From positions 682,001 through 746,000 of the forward strand of contig OY762938.1 of the NCBI GenBank assembly GCA_963667075.1: 64,000 bases of DNA, written 5' to 3'. This document shows positions 8,355 to 15,633 of the stretch, one piece after another. The position numbers were made by a program, and so were the translations under genes. The stretch is from G963667075 sp963667075 (GTDB lineage Bacteria > Pseudomonadota > Alphaproteobacteria > Micavibrionales > Micavibrionaceae). Every line of letters starts with the position of its first letter. Position 1 is the first letter of the stretch. Under the pieces are notes generated by a model, which was given only the letters and a program-made list of their open reading frames with translations, was not told the origin of the DNA and ran no database searches.

Positions 8355-9080
8355 TCAGTTTAATTCTTCATACGTTTCATGTGCCCGCCGTGCCCGCTTT
8401 TTCAGCCACAAAACGCCGCGGATATCACTTATCCCCACCAGAGCACGATCAAGCGTACCGTATTTTGACTGGCCATGCGTGCGCGGCCTGTGTGATACGC
8501 CCGTATGAAAAAGTTGTACCCCTTCGCGTATCAAAAGTGCAGGCAAAAAACGATGCATATGGTCAAAATAAGGCAGATTCAGGTAATCCCTGCGCCGAAA
8601 AAGTTTAAGAGAACATCCCGTATCTCTGGTGTTATCCTCTAAAAGCCAGGCCCGCAGATTATTTGCAAAACGTGAAGAAAGGCGGCGTATCCAGTTGTCA
8701 TTGCGTTTCGTCCGCTCTCCCATAACAGCCAAACGGGGCAAAGTGTCTTTGTGTTGGTTATAGGCCTCCCACAATAATCTTATATCGGCAGGCGGATTTT
8801 GACCGTCCCCATCAAGCGTTACAATGAAATCATTGCCAGCCGCTTTTACACCGGTCCATAACGCTGCAGACTGACCGGCATTATTCTTGTGCCTTATCAT
8901 GCGCAAAGGCGGATATTTAGAGCGCAATCCCTTTAAAACATTCCATGAACCATCGGTACTGGCATCATCGACATAAATCACTTCGCTCACCGGAACGCCC
9001 GCTGTTGTCTCAAAAATTTCTTTTACAAGAGGCTCTACATTTTCCTCTTCATTATAGATTGGTACAACTATGGTAATCAT
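8355..9080 (-). CDS. polyprenyl-phosphate glycosyltransferase, ArnC/DPM1-like GT2
   Basis: Family 2 glycosyltransferase that would transfer a sugar from a nucleotide donor to undecaprenyl phosphate. The GT-A signature is clear: ITIVVPIYNEEENV at the N-terminus, VDDASTDGS, and the metal-binding DGDGQNPP. About 241 residues with no C-terminal membrane pair, so it resembles soluble dolichol-phosphate-mannose synthase types more than ArnC with its two C-terminal membrane helices. The start is ATG 9080, with AAAAGG 10 bases upstream; an in-frame TTG at 9089 is possible. A CTTAAG-N5-CTTAAG repeat sits 37-63 bases upstream and is the likely binding site of the regulator encoded just before. Confidence 0.85.
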   Translation of the reverse strand: MITIVVPIYNEEENVEPLVKEIFETTAGVPVSEVIYVDDASTDGSWNVLKGLRSKYPPLRMIRHKNNAGQSAALWTGVKAAGNDFIVTLDGDGQNPPADIRLLWEAYNQHKDTLPRLAVMGERTKRNDNWIRRLSSRFANNLRAWLLEDNTRDTGCSLKLFRRRDYLNLPYFDHMHRFLPALLIREGVQLFHTGVSHRPRTHGQSKYGTLDRALVGISDIRGVLWLKKRARRAHETYEELN

Positions 9081-9126
9081 ATCCTTCAAGCCTTTTCATT
9101 TAAGATATTGAAAGTAGATTTTCAAA

Positions 9127-9143
9127 CTTAAGGCAAACTTAAG
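9127..9143 (-). promoter_or_regulatory. PmrA/QseB-type operator CTTAAG-N5-CTTAAG
   Basis: CTTAAG at 9127-9132 and again at 9138-9143, separated by exactly five bases, inside a perfect tandem 11-mer (CAAACTTAAGG twice, 9123-9144). Two TTAA-containing half-sites with an 11-bp repeat are the published architecture of PmrA boxes. The box overlaps the stop codon of the sensor kinase gene (9139-9141) and precedes the glycosyltransferase operon. I found no second copy of the paired arrangement in the window. Confidence 0.7.
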
Positions 9144-10485
9144 GTGATGGCTTTGCGAAAATAATTTGAAAAGTACTACCTTTTCCCTCTATGCCATCAA
9201 GAATATTTATTCTGGCATTGTGCGCATCTGCAATGGATTTTACAATGGAGAGGCCTAATCCAGAGCTTGTAATGCCAGAGTAATTCTTATCCAGTATGCG
9301 ATAAAAACGATCAAAAACCCGTAACCGTTCATGCTCAGCTATGCCCGGCCCATTATCACTGACAGATAATATTGCCTGCTCACCTTCTTTAAAAACAGAT
9401 ACAATAACCTTACCACCTTGAGGTGTGTATTTGATAGCGTTTCCGACAAGATTAGCAATCAAAACAGTCAACGCATGAAAACGGCCCTGTATAGTTACAT
9501 TATCCCAATCGTCAAAATTCAATTCTATCTCTTTTTTCTGAGCCGATTGCTGCATTTCTTCCACGATATTTCTTACTATGCCATGAAGAGAAACATCCGT
9601 CATGTTTTCATGCGCCTGCTCAGGCTCCAGACGTGCCATTTCCAGAAGCTGGTGAACAACCCGTGTACTGCGGTCTACGGCATTGTACAGCTTTTGGATG
9701 GATTGTTGCTTTTCATCCTCATTTTCAGCACGTTTTAAAACATCCAGTTCAAGACGTACCGCTGTCAGAGGGGTGCGAAGCTCGTGAGCCGCGTCTGCCG
9801 TAAAACGGCGCTGCGTATCAAGAGCCACTGAAAGTCTGTCCAGCAATCCGTTTATCGCCTGCACCATTGTTAAAACTTCGTCAGGCGCATCTTCCTCCGG
9901 CAATTTTTCAAGAAAACGGGCTGTTCTCTGTTCTATAGATTCCGAAATACGCTTAAGGGGCGCAAAGCCGCAGCCAACAACCAGCCAGACAAGCCCAAGT
10001 AAAACAGGAAAGTGAATTAATGTCGGGATAAGCTGCTCTGCATAGATCTCCCAGATTACTGTATGGCGTAAAGAGATCGGTTGTGACACCTGTACAAGCC
10101 ACCCATCCCCAGCATTTAAGGCATAAAAGCGCCATTCTTCCTCATTAAACAAAACCGTCCTAATTCCACCTTCTCCTTGATTCGGAAAAGCCAGAGCAGG
10201 CATGGACGAAAAACTGAGATGATCCTTATACCAGACCTGAATCAGGAACTCTTCTTCCCCCTTTAAGGTGCGCCGAATATCGTGATGACCGCTCACGAAA
10301 TCACTTTGCTCTGTGATACTGTGAACTGCAATGGCGTGTGCTATCTGTGCCATGTTTTGATCAAAGAGTTCATCCATTTCTTCTTTCAACTCAAAATAAG
10401 TCAACGCTATACTAACGAGCGTGCTCAGAATAATAATGGTCGAGAGTCCGATTAAGAGGCGTCTTTTAATTGATTTCATTTTCAT
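9139..10485 (-). CDS. sensor histidine kinase, PmrB/QseC-like
   Basis: Membrane sensor kinase. One N-terminal membrane helix (LIGLSTIIILSTLVSIALTYF), a periplasmic sensor of about 120 residues, a second helix near residue 160 (PVLLGLVWLVVGCGF), then a HAMP-like linker. HisKA follows with the phosphoacceptor in AADAAHELRTPLTAVR-type sequence (here FTADAAHELRTPL). The ATPase domain shows the N box (NLVGNAIKYTPQGG), DNGPGIA and a GLGLSIV G2 motif. ATG 10485 is my choice; ATG 10479 and ATG 10506 are in frame. All overlap the end of the response regulator gene, so expression is coupled. The neighbours argue that it controls lipid A modification. The signal is unknown; the periplasmic domain lacks an obvious PmrB ExxE iron motif. 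Confidence 0.9.
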   Translation of the reverse strand: MKMKSIKRRLLIGLSTIIILSTLVSIALTYFELKEEMDELFDQNMAQIAHAIAVHSITEQSDFVSGHHDIRRTLKGEEEFLIQVWYKDHLSFSSMPALAFPNQGEGGIRTVLFNEEEWRFYALNAGDGWLVQVSQPISLRHTVIWEIYAEQLIPTLIHFPVLLGLVWLVVGCGFAPLKRISESIEQRTARFLEKLPEEDAPDEVLTMVQAINGLLDRLSVALDTQRRFTADAAHELRTPLTAVRLELDVLKRAENEDEKQQSIQKLYNAVDRSTRVVHQLLEMARLEPEQAHENMTDVSLHGIVRNIVEEMQQSAQKKEIELNFDDWDNVTIQGRFHALTVLIANLVGNAIKYTPQGGKVIVSVFKEGEQAILSVSDNGPGIAEHERLRVFDRFYRILDKNYSGITSSGLGLSIVKSIADAHNARINILDGIEGKGSTFQIIFAKPSP

Positions 10486-11137
10486 CTGCCAGACTATATC
10501 CGACATTCCTGATGTTCTTTATAATATTTTTTCCCAGTCTCTTGCGAATCTGATGAATATAAACTTCAATAGCATTGCTGCCGACTTCCTCATTCCAGCC
10601 GTAAAGCTTTTCTTCGAGCTGCGCACGAGAAAATACCGATCCCGGTCTTTCCGCCAAAATAGCTAACAATGCAAACTCTTTTGAAGACAGCATGTATTGT
10701 TCCCCATTCAGAACAACTTGATGCGTGGCTGTATCAATAGATAAATTCCCCGCTTTTAGAATTGAGGAAGAATGGCCGCTTTGTCTGCGCAGCAAGAGAC
10801 GAATACGTGCCTCAAGTTCTTCCAGAGCAAACGGTTTCAGCATATAATCATCAGCCCCTGAGTCCAGGCCTTTGACCTTATCAGAAATTGTATCCCGCGC
10901 CGTCAAAATCAGGACAGGGAGCTGATTTCCTGTTTTTCGCAAAGCTGATAGAATCGAAAACCCATCCTGCCCCGGCAAACCAAGATCAAGAATCATTAAC
11001 GTATAATGACCACTGCTCAAACAAAGTGCCACATCCTGTCCATCCTGAAGCCAGTCTACAGCATAGCCAGACTTGCGAAGCGCTCTTTGCAGGCTATCGC
11101 CAATCATGACATCATCTTCAACAAGTAAAATTTTCAT
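10466..11137 (-). CDS. OmpR/PhoB-family response regulator, PmrA/QseB-like
   Basis: 223-residue DNA-binding response regulator. The receiver domain starts MKILLVEDDVMIGDSL, with the phospho-acceptor aspartate in LMILDLGLPGQDG (about residue 51), conserved T/S and K positions (LILTARD, LKPF). The C-terminal winged helix has the usual LSSKEFALLAILAERPG and recognition-helix text SNAIEVYIHQIRKRLG. The LDLGLPGxDG variant is typical of the QseB/PmrA/TctD subgroup, which binds TTAA-type half-sites spaced 11 bp, and such a site lies 1.3 kb downstream in the same run of genes. First gene of the unit; 100 bases separate it from uup upstream. Confidence 0.92.
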   Translation of the reverse strand: MKILLVEDDVMIGDSLQRALRKSGYAVDWLQDGQDVALCLSSGHYTLMILDLGLPGQDGFSILSALRKTGNQLPVLILTARDTISDKVKGLDSGADDYMLKPFALEELEARIRLLLRRQSGHSSSILKAGNLSIDTATHQVVLNGEQYMLSSKEFALLAILAERPGSVFSRAQLEEKLYGWNEEVGSNAIEVYIHQIRKRLGKNIIKNIRNVGYSLADENEIN

Positions 11138-11238
11138 TGATAAAATACGACCTCAGGCATTCGTTTTATGCATAAAGATATAGTGGTTTGAATAAATATT
11201 CACGCCCTTATTCTAAAGTGCACTTCCTAACGGCCCGA

Positions 11239-13089
11239 TCAACCGGCTACCGCCTGACGGATATCCTCAAGTTCCAGCCATCTGGTCTCGGCACGATCCA
11301 GACGGCGTTTGACAGTCTCGTAGTCTTCACTCACCTGATGGAAGGATTCTTTTTCATTCTGATAGAAATCAGGATCGGCAAGTTTTTTTTCTAACGTAGA
11401 AAGCTGCGCCTCCAGCTCTGAAATTTTTTCCGGCAGATGTTCCAGCTCGTATTTGAGTTTATAGCTCATTTTAACGGCTTGTTTATGCTCTGCCTTTTCA
11501 GGTTGAACCACTTCTTTTTTAGGCAGGTCTTCTGCTTTTTTAACCTTTTGGGCTTTTGTTGTTTTTTGGTCTCTATAAGAGATGTAGTCGCTATAGCCGC
11601 CTATGATCCCCTCAATCTCACCCTCCCCTTCAAAAACAAGGAGTTTGGTTGCCACCTGATCCAGAAAATCACGATCGTGAGACACAACAAAGAGCGTCCC
11701 TTCGTAGTTTGTCAGAATTTCTTCCAACATATCAAGCGTATCCATATCAAGGTCGTTGGTCGGTTCATCCAGTATAAGGAAATCACCAGGATTCGCCAGA
11801 ATTCTGGCCAGCATCAGACGGTTCTTCTCACCTCCAGAGAGGGTGGACACAGGGTTCTGAACCCGTTTCGGATCAAACAGAAAGTCTTTCAAATAACCGT
11901 AGACATGCCGTCTCTTCCCCCGCACATCAAGATAATCCCCGCCTTCCGGGCAGAGCACTTTTTGCATGGTCGCAGCCGGATCAAGGTCTTTCCTTTTTTG
12001 ATCGAAATAAGAGACTGTCGCTGTCTTGGCGCGTTTGATCTTGCCTTTATCGGGTTTAAGCTCATCAATTAAAAGACGTAAAAAAGTTGTCTTGCCAGAG
12101 CCGTTTTTTCCTACAATACCGATGCGGTCTTTACGCATAATCCGCATATTAAACTCTTTCAAAAGGACAAGTTCATCTCCCTCCTCTTTTTTAAAAGATT
12201 TGCTGACATTATAAAATTCGGCAACAATTTTGGAATTCGCTTCCGGGCTATCCGGTTCCGGCAACTGAATTTTAGATACCACCCGATTATAAGCGCTCTG
12301 ATCCTGCTTTAAGCGTTCCCGCTCTTCATGAACCAGTTGCAGGCGTCTGACATTTCTTTTCCGGCGGGCTTTTACACCGCGGCTGGCCCAGTCTATTTCC
12401 TGAGCGAGCAGTGCTTTGCGGTTTCTTAATTCGCGCTCTTCCTGCTCCAGCAGCTCTGTCGACCATTCATCAAAATGGGCGAACCCCCGCGGACACACAC
12501 GAAGCCGCCCGCGATCCAGCCAGAAAATCTTGTTCGATATATTGGACAAAAATGTTTTATCGTGGCTGATACACACCACCGTGCCATTATAGTTTTGAAG
12601 ATAGTTCTCCAGCCATTCAATCACTTCCAGATCAAGGTGATTAGTTGGCTCATCAAGAAGCAGAATATCCGGCTCTTCCACAAGTGCCCGGGCCAGAGCC
12701 GCGCGTCTTAGCTGCCCGCCTGAGAGTTCTGTCATCTGGCGTTTCACGTCCAGATGAAGGGCTTCGGCAATAATATCAACCTTATAGGCTGATACAACCT
12801 GCGCCTCTTCCCTGATCTCTTCAAGAATGTATTGGAAAATCGTCTGGTTAGCCTTGGGAATCACATCCTGCTGCATATAGCCTGTTTGCAACGTCTCTTC
12901 CTGCCAACGTTCCCCGTCATCCAGCTCTATATCACCTGTGATCATACGAAAGAGCGTCGTCTTCCCCGCCCCGTTCTTACCCACAAGAGAAATCCGGTCT
13001 CCTTGATGAATATTCATGGCAAAGTCTTCGAAAAGCGGTTTCTCTCCGAAGGTCAGTCTTGCATCCTTTATTGAAAAAAGAAGGGACAA
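11239..13089 (-). CDS. uup: ABC-F family ATPase, Uup-like
   Basis: Cytosolic twin-ATPase ABC-F protein acting on ribosomes or branched DNA. There are two complete nucleotide-binding domains: Walker A GKNGAGKTTL and GKNGSGKTTF, signature LSGGQLRRAALARAL and LSGGEKNRLMLARIL, Walker B ending in DEPTNHLD and DEPTNDLD. A linker of about 80 residues lies between them, and the C-terminus is a coiled coil (about the last 80 residues) as in Uup, absent from EttA. The ORF extends upstream to 13137, but a TTG at 13089 with AAAGGA 8 bases before it, just ahead of the conserved FSIKDARLTFGEKPL, is the better start and gives 616 residues. It is monocistronic. Confidence 0.9.
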   Translation of the reverse strand: MSLLFSIKDARLTFGEKPLFEDFAMNIHQGDRISLVGKNGAGKTTLFRMITGDIELDDGERWQEETLQTGYMQQDVIPKANQTIFQYILEEIREEAQVVSAYKVDIIAEALHLDVKRQMTELSGGQLRRAALARALVEEPDILLLDEPTNHLDLEVIEWLENYLQNYNGTVVCISHDKTFLSNISNKIFWLDRGRLRVCPRGFAHFDEWSTELLEQEERELRNRKALLAQEIDWASRGVKARRKRNVRRLQLVHEERERLKQDQSAYNRVVSKIQLPEPDSPEANSKIVAEFYNVSKSFKKEEGDELVLLKEFNMRIMRKDRIGIVGKNGSGKTTFLRLLIDELKPDKGKIKRAKTATVSYFDQKRKDLDPAATMQKVLCPEGGDYLDVRGKRRHVYGYLKDFLFDPKRVQNPVSTLSGGEKNRLMLARILANPGDFLILDEPTNDLDMDTLDMLEEILTNYEGTLFVVSHDRDFLDQVATKLLVFEGEGEIEGIIGGYSDYISYRDQKTTKAQKVKKAEDLPKKEVVQPEKAEHKQAVKMSYKLKYELEHLPEKISELEAQLSTLEKKLADPDFYQNEKESFHQVSEDYETVKRRLDRAETRWLELEDIRQAVAG

Positions 13090-13132
13090 TATGTTTATCC
13101 TTTTCTGCTCAACCTCACACATAAAAAACACT

Positions 13133-13258
13133 GTCATCCTGCCGGTTCACGTGAGCGAACACTAACAGGGAGGATCCAGAAAAAAGCGAGCCGCCTTGCG
13201 GCTCACATTATGGATCCCGGATGTTTAAATCATTCTTACGAATGCTCTCCGGGATGAC
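13133..13258. repeat. intergenic palindromic repeat, GTCATCC/GGATGAC ends
   Basis: A 126-bp block bounded by GTCATCC (13133-13139) and its complement GGATGAC (13252-13258), with an inner hairpin GAGCCGCCTTGCGGCTC. It aligns in layout and wording (ACTAACAG, GATCCAGAAAAAAGC, CTCACATTATGGAT) with the core of the 26.5-kb element, so it is one family of dispersed repeats. It lies between convergent tails of nothing; both neighbours are on the minus strand. Confidence 0.7.
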
Positions 13259-13271
13259 AAGATCTAAAAAA

Positions 13272-13694
13272 TTAACCGACGATTTCAGACTCTTCAAAGA
13301 AGAATTTTATTTCAGTCGCGGCATTTTCGAGTGAGTCAGAACCGTGCACAGAATTCGCCTCAATGCTTTCTGCAAAGTCCTTACGAATAGTACCTTCGTC
13401 CGCATCAGCCGGATTGGTTGCGCCCATAATTTCACGGTTACGCGCGACTGCATTTTCACCTTCCAGCACTTGAACAACGACAGGGCCAGATGTCATAAAA
13501 GAAACGAGATCCTGATAAAAAGGACGTTCTTTATGTACGTCATAAAAAGCACCAGCCTGCTCATTCGTCAGTGCCATACGTTTTTGTGCAACAATGCGCA
13601 ATCCGCCTTCTTCAAAACGCTGGTTAATCGCACCAGTCAGGTTTCTTTTCGTTGCATCAGGTTTAATAATTGAAAGGGTACGTTCCACGGCCAT
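13272..13694 (-). CDS. ndk: nucleoside diphosphate kinase
   Basis: Transfers the gamma phosphate of ATP to nucleoside diphosphates through a phosphohistidine. The 140-residue length is canonical. It opens with ERTLSIIKPDATKRN, and the active-site histidine is H117 in NSVHGSDS. The GATNPADADEGTIR loop is present. ATG 13694 is preceded by GGAGAG at a good distance. It is free-standing: the repeat block lies downstream and a 240-base gap lies upstream, towards the divergent HNH-like gene. Confidence 0.97.
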   Translation of the reverse strand: MAVERTLSIIKPDATKRNLTGAINQRFEEGGLRIVAQKRMALTNEQAGAFYDVHKERPFYQDLVSFMTSGPVVVQVLEGENAVARNREIMGATNPADADEGTIRKDFAESIEANSVHGSDSLENAATEIKFFFEESEIVG

Positions 13695-13882
13695 TTTCTC
13701 TCTCCGTCTTTTATATAGTTAAACTGTGCGTGGGTTATAGCGAAGAGCACGCCACAAGGCAAGCAGGAAAACCTGCTGTAATTTTATTACAAATGAATCA
13801 GAAAATAAGAAACATTAATCACTATATTACATAAAAACTTTCTTTTTAATAAGTTTTATGTTAATATTTTCTTTAACAAAAT

Positions 13883-13921
13883 GGGATACAATCCCTTAAG
13901 GTAAGAATTATGTGATAGAGG
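13883..13921 (+). promoter_or_regulatory. leader of HNH-like gene: short hairpin plus conserved AATTATGTGAT..AGAGG block
   Basis: GGGAT-ACA-ATCCC at 13883-13895 forms a tight 5-bp hairpin. AATTATGTGATAGAGG at 13906-13921 matches the leader block of the two paralogs at 5.3-6.0 kb. AGAGG would be the ribosome binding site. The rest of the 230-base gap back to ndk is AT-rich and shows nothing else I can name. Confidence 0.4.
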
Positions 13922-13934
13922 TTCGTTGTACAGC

Positions 13935-15038
13935 ATGTTGTTTGTCTCAACAGAAAATATCAATAGCATCATCGCCAGCACCTTTAATCAGGAAGCGGGA
14001 ACAAGAGCCTCGCTTCGAGGTTTCTTAAAAGGACTGACAAAAGCAAAACATAAAAGAAGCATTATACCTGCCGTTCAAGAGCTCCGGGAAAAAGGCTGGA
14101 CATTCGTTTCTGTTCCCTGCAAAAAAATCAGCCCAGAACAAAATCGCGCTACATTACAGGAATTCACGACCAGTGTAACACCAGGTTGCTTCAAAAAGAT
14201 GGCAACAGAACATGAGCAAGAACTGCGCGATGCTGGATTTTGCGACTTTTCAATTGAATGCATGAGACAGGGCAACCCGCCCATGACAGAAGATGGCAAA
14301 ATCTATTTCTATGATTTCGATCATGTTATAGAACGCGCCTTAAGTGGTCAGTTGGGCATTGAAAGTCAACCTGACCCTGACTGGCCTGCAAACGACCCTG
14401 AAAAGCCTGAACAAACGTTGAAAGTCAACCACATGTTCAATCTTTGCTTTATCCCAAGAGACGAGCATGAAGCTAAAAACAAAGTCATTCAGAAACAAGT
14501 TGGCGATATGAAAGCAGGTGAAACACGCAATATTATTCTTCCGATACCACCAAGAGATGAACACTGCCCTATGATCAGAAAAGGCATGAAAATAGTGGCT
14601 AAAGAAATAACAGACCTTCGTTTTTCTTCATATAGCGCTTTCCAATCCTCTGATCGTGAAGTTGACATTACAAGAAAATTGCTTGCTTACGGTGCCATCA
14701 CTGAAGAAGGGAACGAGGAAAATGCGGCCTTGATGAACGACCTTTTAGACAACATAGAATCTTCTTTTAAAACCCTGAAGATATGGCATGCATTAACGGA
14801 AAAAATTATAGATCAGAAAGAAGAAAACAGCGAAAGACTGGTTAGAGCTGAACGTCTATCTCTAGAAGAGAATTGCAAAATTCTGGAAAAGAACTTGAAA
14901 GAAATTTCAAATGTTCTGCCTTACTTAGCAGAAGACGCAAATAAAATTATCGAAAGTTTTCCTTCCCTTTTTAGATTAAATATGTCAAAAGAACAGCCTA
15001 CTATTCAGGAAGATAACAGAAAGCCAACACTGTCATGA
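13935..15038 (+). CDS. HNH-nuclease-like protein, candidate toxin or effector
   Basis: A 367-residue protein without signal peptide or membrane helix. The middle carries an HNH-like (beta-beta-alpha metal) signature: FDH at residues 128-130, then NL at 169-170 and H178, in the order DH...NLCFIPRDEHEAKNK. The nine-residue N-to-H spacing equals that of canonical NLxxLCxxCHxxK, with the zinc-knuckle cysteines absent, as in colicin-type HNH domains. The N-terminal 120 residues are unrecognised and the C-terminal third is helical and charged. ATG 13935 is used; an in-frame TTG at 13926 is closer to AGAGG. Its last four bases overlap the next gene (ATGA), so the two are translated together. AT-rich and inserted between ndk and alaS. 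The nuclease activity is inferred from the motif only. Confidence 0.6.
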   Translation: MLFVSTENINSIIASTFNQEAGTRASLRGFLKGLTKAKHKRSIIPAVQELREKGWTFVSVPCKKISPEQNRATLQEFTTSVTPGCFKKMATEHEQELRDAGFCDFSIECMRQGNPPMTEDGKIYFYDFDHVIERALSGQLGIESQPDPDWPANDPEKPEQTLKVNHMFNLCFIPRDEHEAKNKVIQKQVGDMKAGETRNIILPIPPRDEHCPMIRKGMKIVAKEITDLRFSSYSAFQSSDREVDITRKLLAYGAITEEGNEENAALMNDLLDNIESSFKTLKIWHALTEKIIDQKEENSERLVRAERLSLEENCKILEKNLKEISNVLPYLAEDANKIIESFPSLFRLNMSKEQPTIQEDNRKPTLS

Positions 15039-15499
15039 GTAAATCATATTTTTCAGACCACAAGCTCTCGAATGATTTCAGAGAAGGCATGAAGCTGTTT
15101 TCTGCCATACAAGTGGCCGACAAAGCATTAAAAAGAACTGGATATCCTGCTATACCAGAAGATTACAAAGATCTTCTTTTGAACGAAAACGGCATGCAGG
15201 TTGGGATAATTTCTCTCTACGGTGTAGATATACCTGACGCAGAAGAAGATAAAAATGATATTCTAACGGCCACGTTGAAAGTCGCCGATGAAGAAACGCT
15301 AAACATCTCAGGGCTTGTACTTGGCTGTATACAAGGCGATGCTACCATCATGTACTCAGGCGACGACTCACGTTACCATGTCGTTGACAACACGACAGGC
15401 GATTCAATTGCAAGTCACGCAACACTTGATGATCTTATCAAAGAATGGACACCCTCTCAAAAAACGATCTTTCCCCCGCCCATTAGAAAATATAACTAA
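15035..15499 (+). CDS. SUKH/YrhA-like protein, candidate immunity or antitoxin
   Basis: A 154-residue soluble protein. The segment YPAIPEDYKDLLLNENGMQV matches the SUKH (SMI1/KNR4) pattern of a Pro-x-x-Tyr-x-x-(F/L)L helix followed by NG. Further on, ISGLVLGCIQGDATIMYSG, then YHVVDNTTGDSIAS and LDDLIKEW follow the YrhA-type order of strands (distance to LG, D, Y, then a closing helix). SUKH proteins commonly neutralise nuclease toxins, and this one overlaps an HNH-like gene by four bases, which is how toxin-immunity and toxin-antitoxin pairs are often arranged. Start ATG 15035 is set by the ATGA overlap. No other partner lies downstream; a repeat block follows. Confidence 0.6.
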   Translation: MSKSYFSDHKLSNDFREGMKLFSAIQVADKALKRTGYPAIPEDYKDLLLNENGMQVGIISLYGVDIPDAEEDKNDILTATLKVADEETLNISGLVLGCIQGDATIMYSGDDSRYHVVDNTTGDSIASHATLDDLIKEWTPSQKTIFPPPIRKYN

Positions 15500-15529
15500 C
15501 CCCCCACTCTTCTCAAATCTACAGTCGTA

Positions 15530-15591
15530 GAGCGTTGATTCTTCTTCTAAATGACTATAACGCCTATGGATGCCGGATCACGTCCGGCATG
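15530..15591. repeat. partial dispersed repeat between SUKH-like gene and alaS
   Basis: A 30-bp stretch at 15530-15559 beginning GAGCGTTGATTCTTCTTC matches 26612-26641 with one mismatch (T/C). It is followed by a hairpin ATGCCGGA-TCACG-TCCGGCAT (15570-15590) and ATGAC, another typical end of this repeat family. The order of the two parts is reversed relative to the 26.5-kb copy. The hairpin may also end transcription from both sides. Confidence 0.65.
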
Positions 15592-15633
15592 ACGATAATA
15601 AGGGCTGTTTTTTTGCAAAGCCTTCTATAATAT

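Noticed and set aside
9949..9960. Other single CTTAAG sites (near 5085, 9953, 13894, 16310, 22393, 44353)
   Set aside because: Single half-sites without an 11-bp partner; expected by chance.
11437..12072. 211-codon open frame opposite uup
   Set aside because: Antisense to conserved ATPase motifs; composition not protein-like.
15590..15630. Possible alaS terminator around a T7 run
   Set aside because: Stem is interrupted by a bulge and the orientation relative to the T-run is uncertain.
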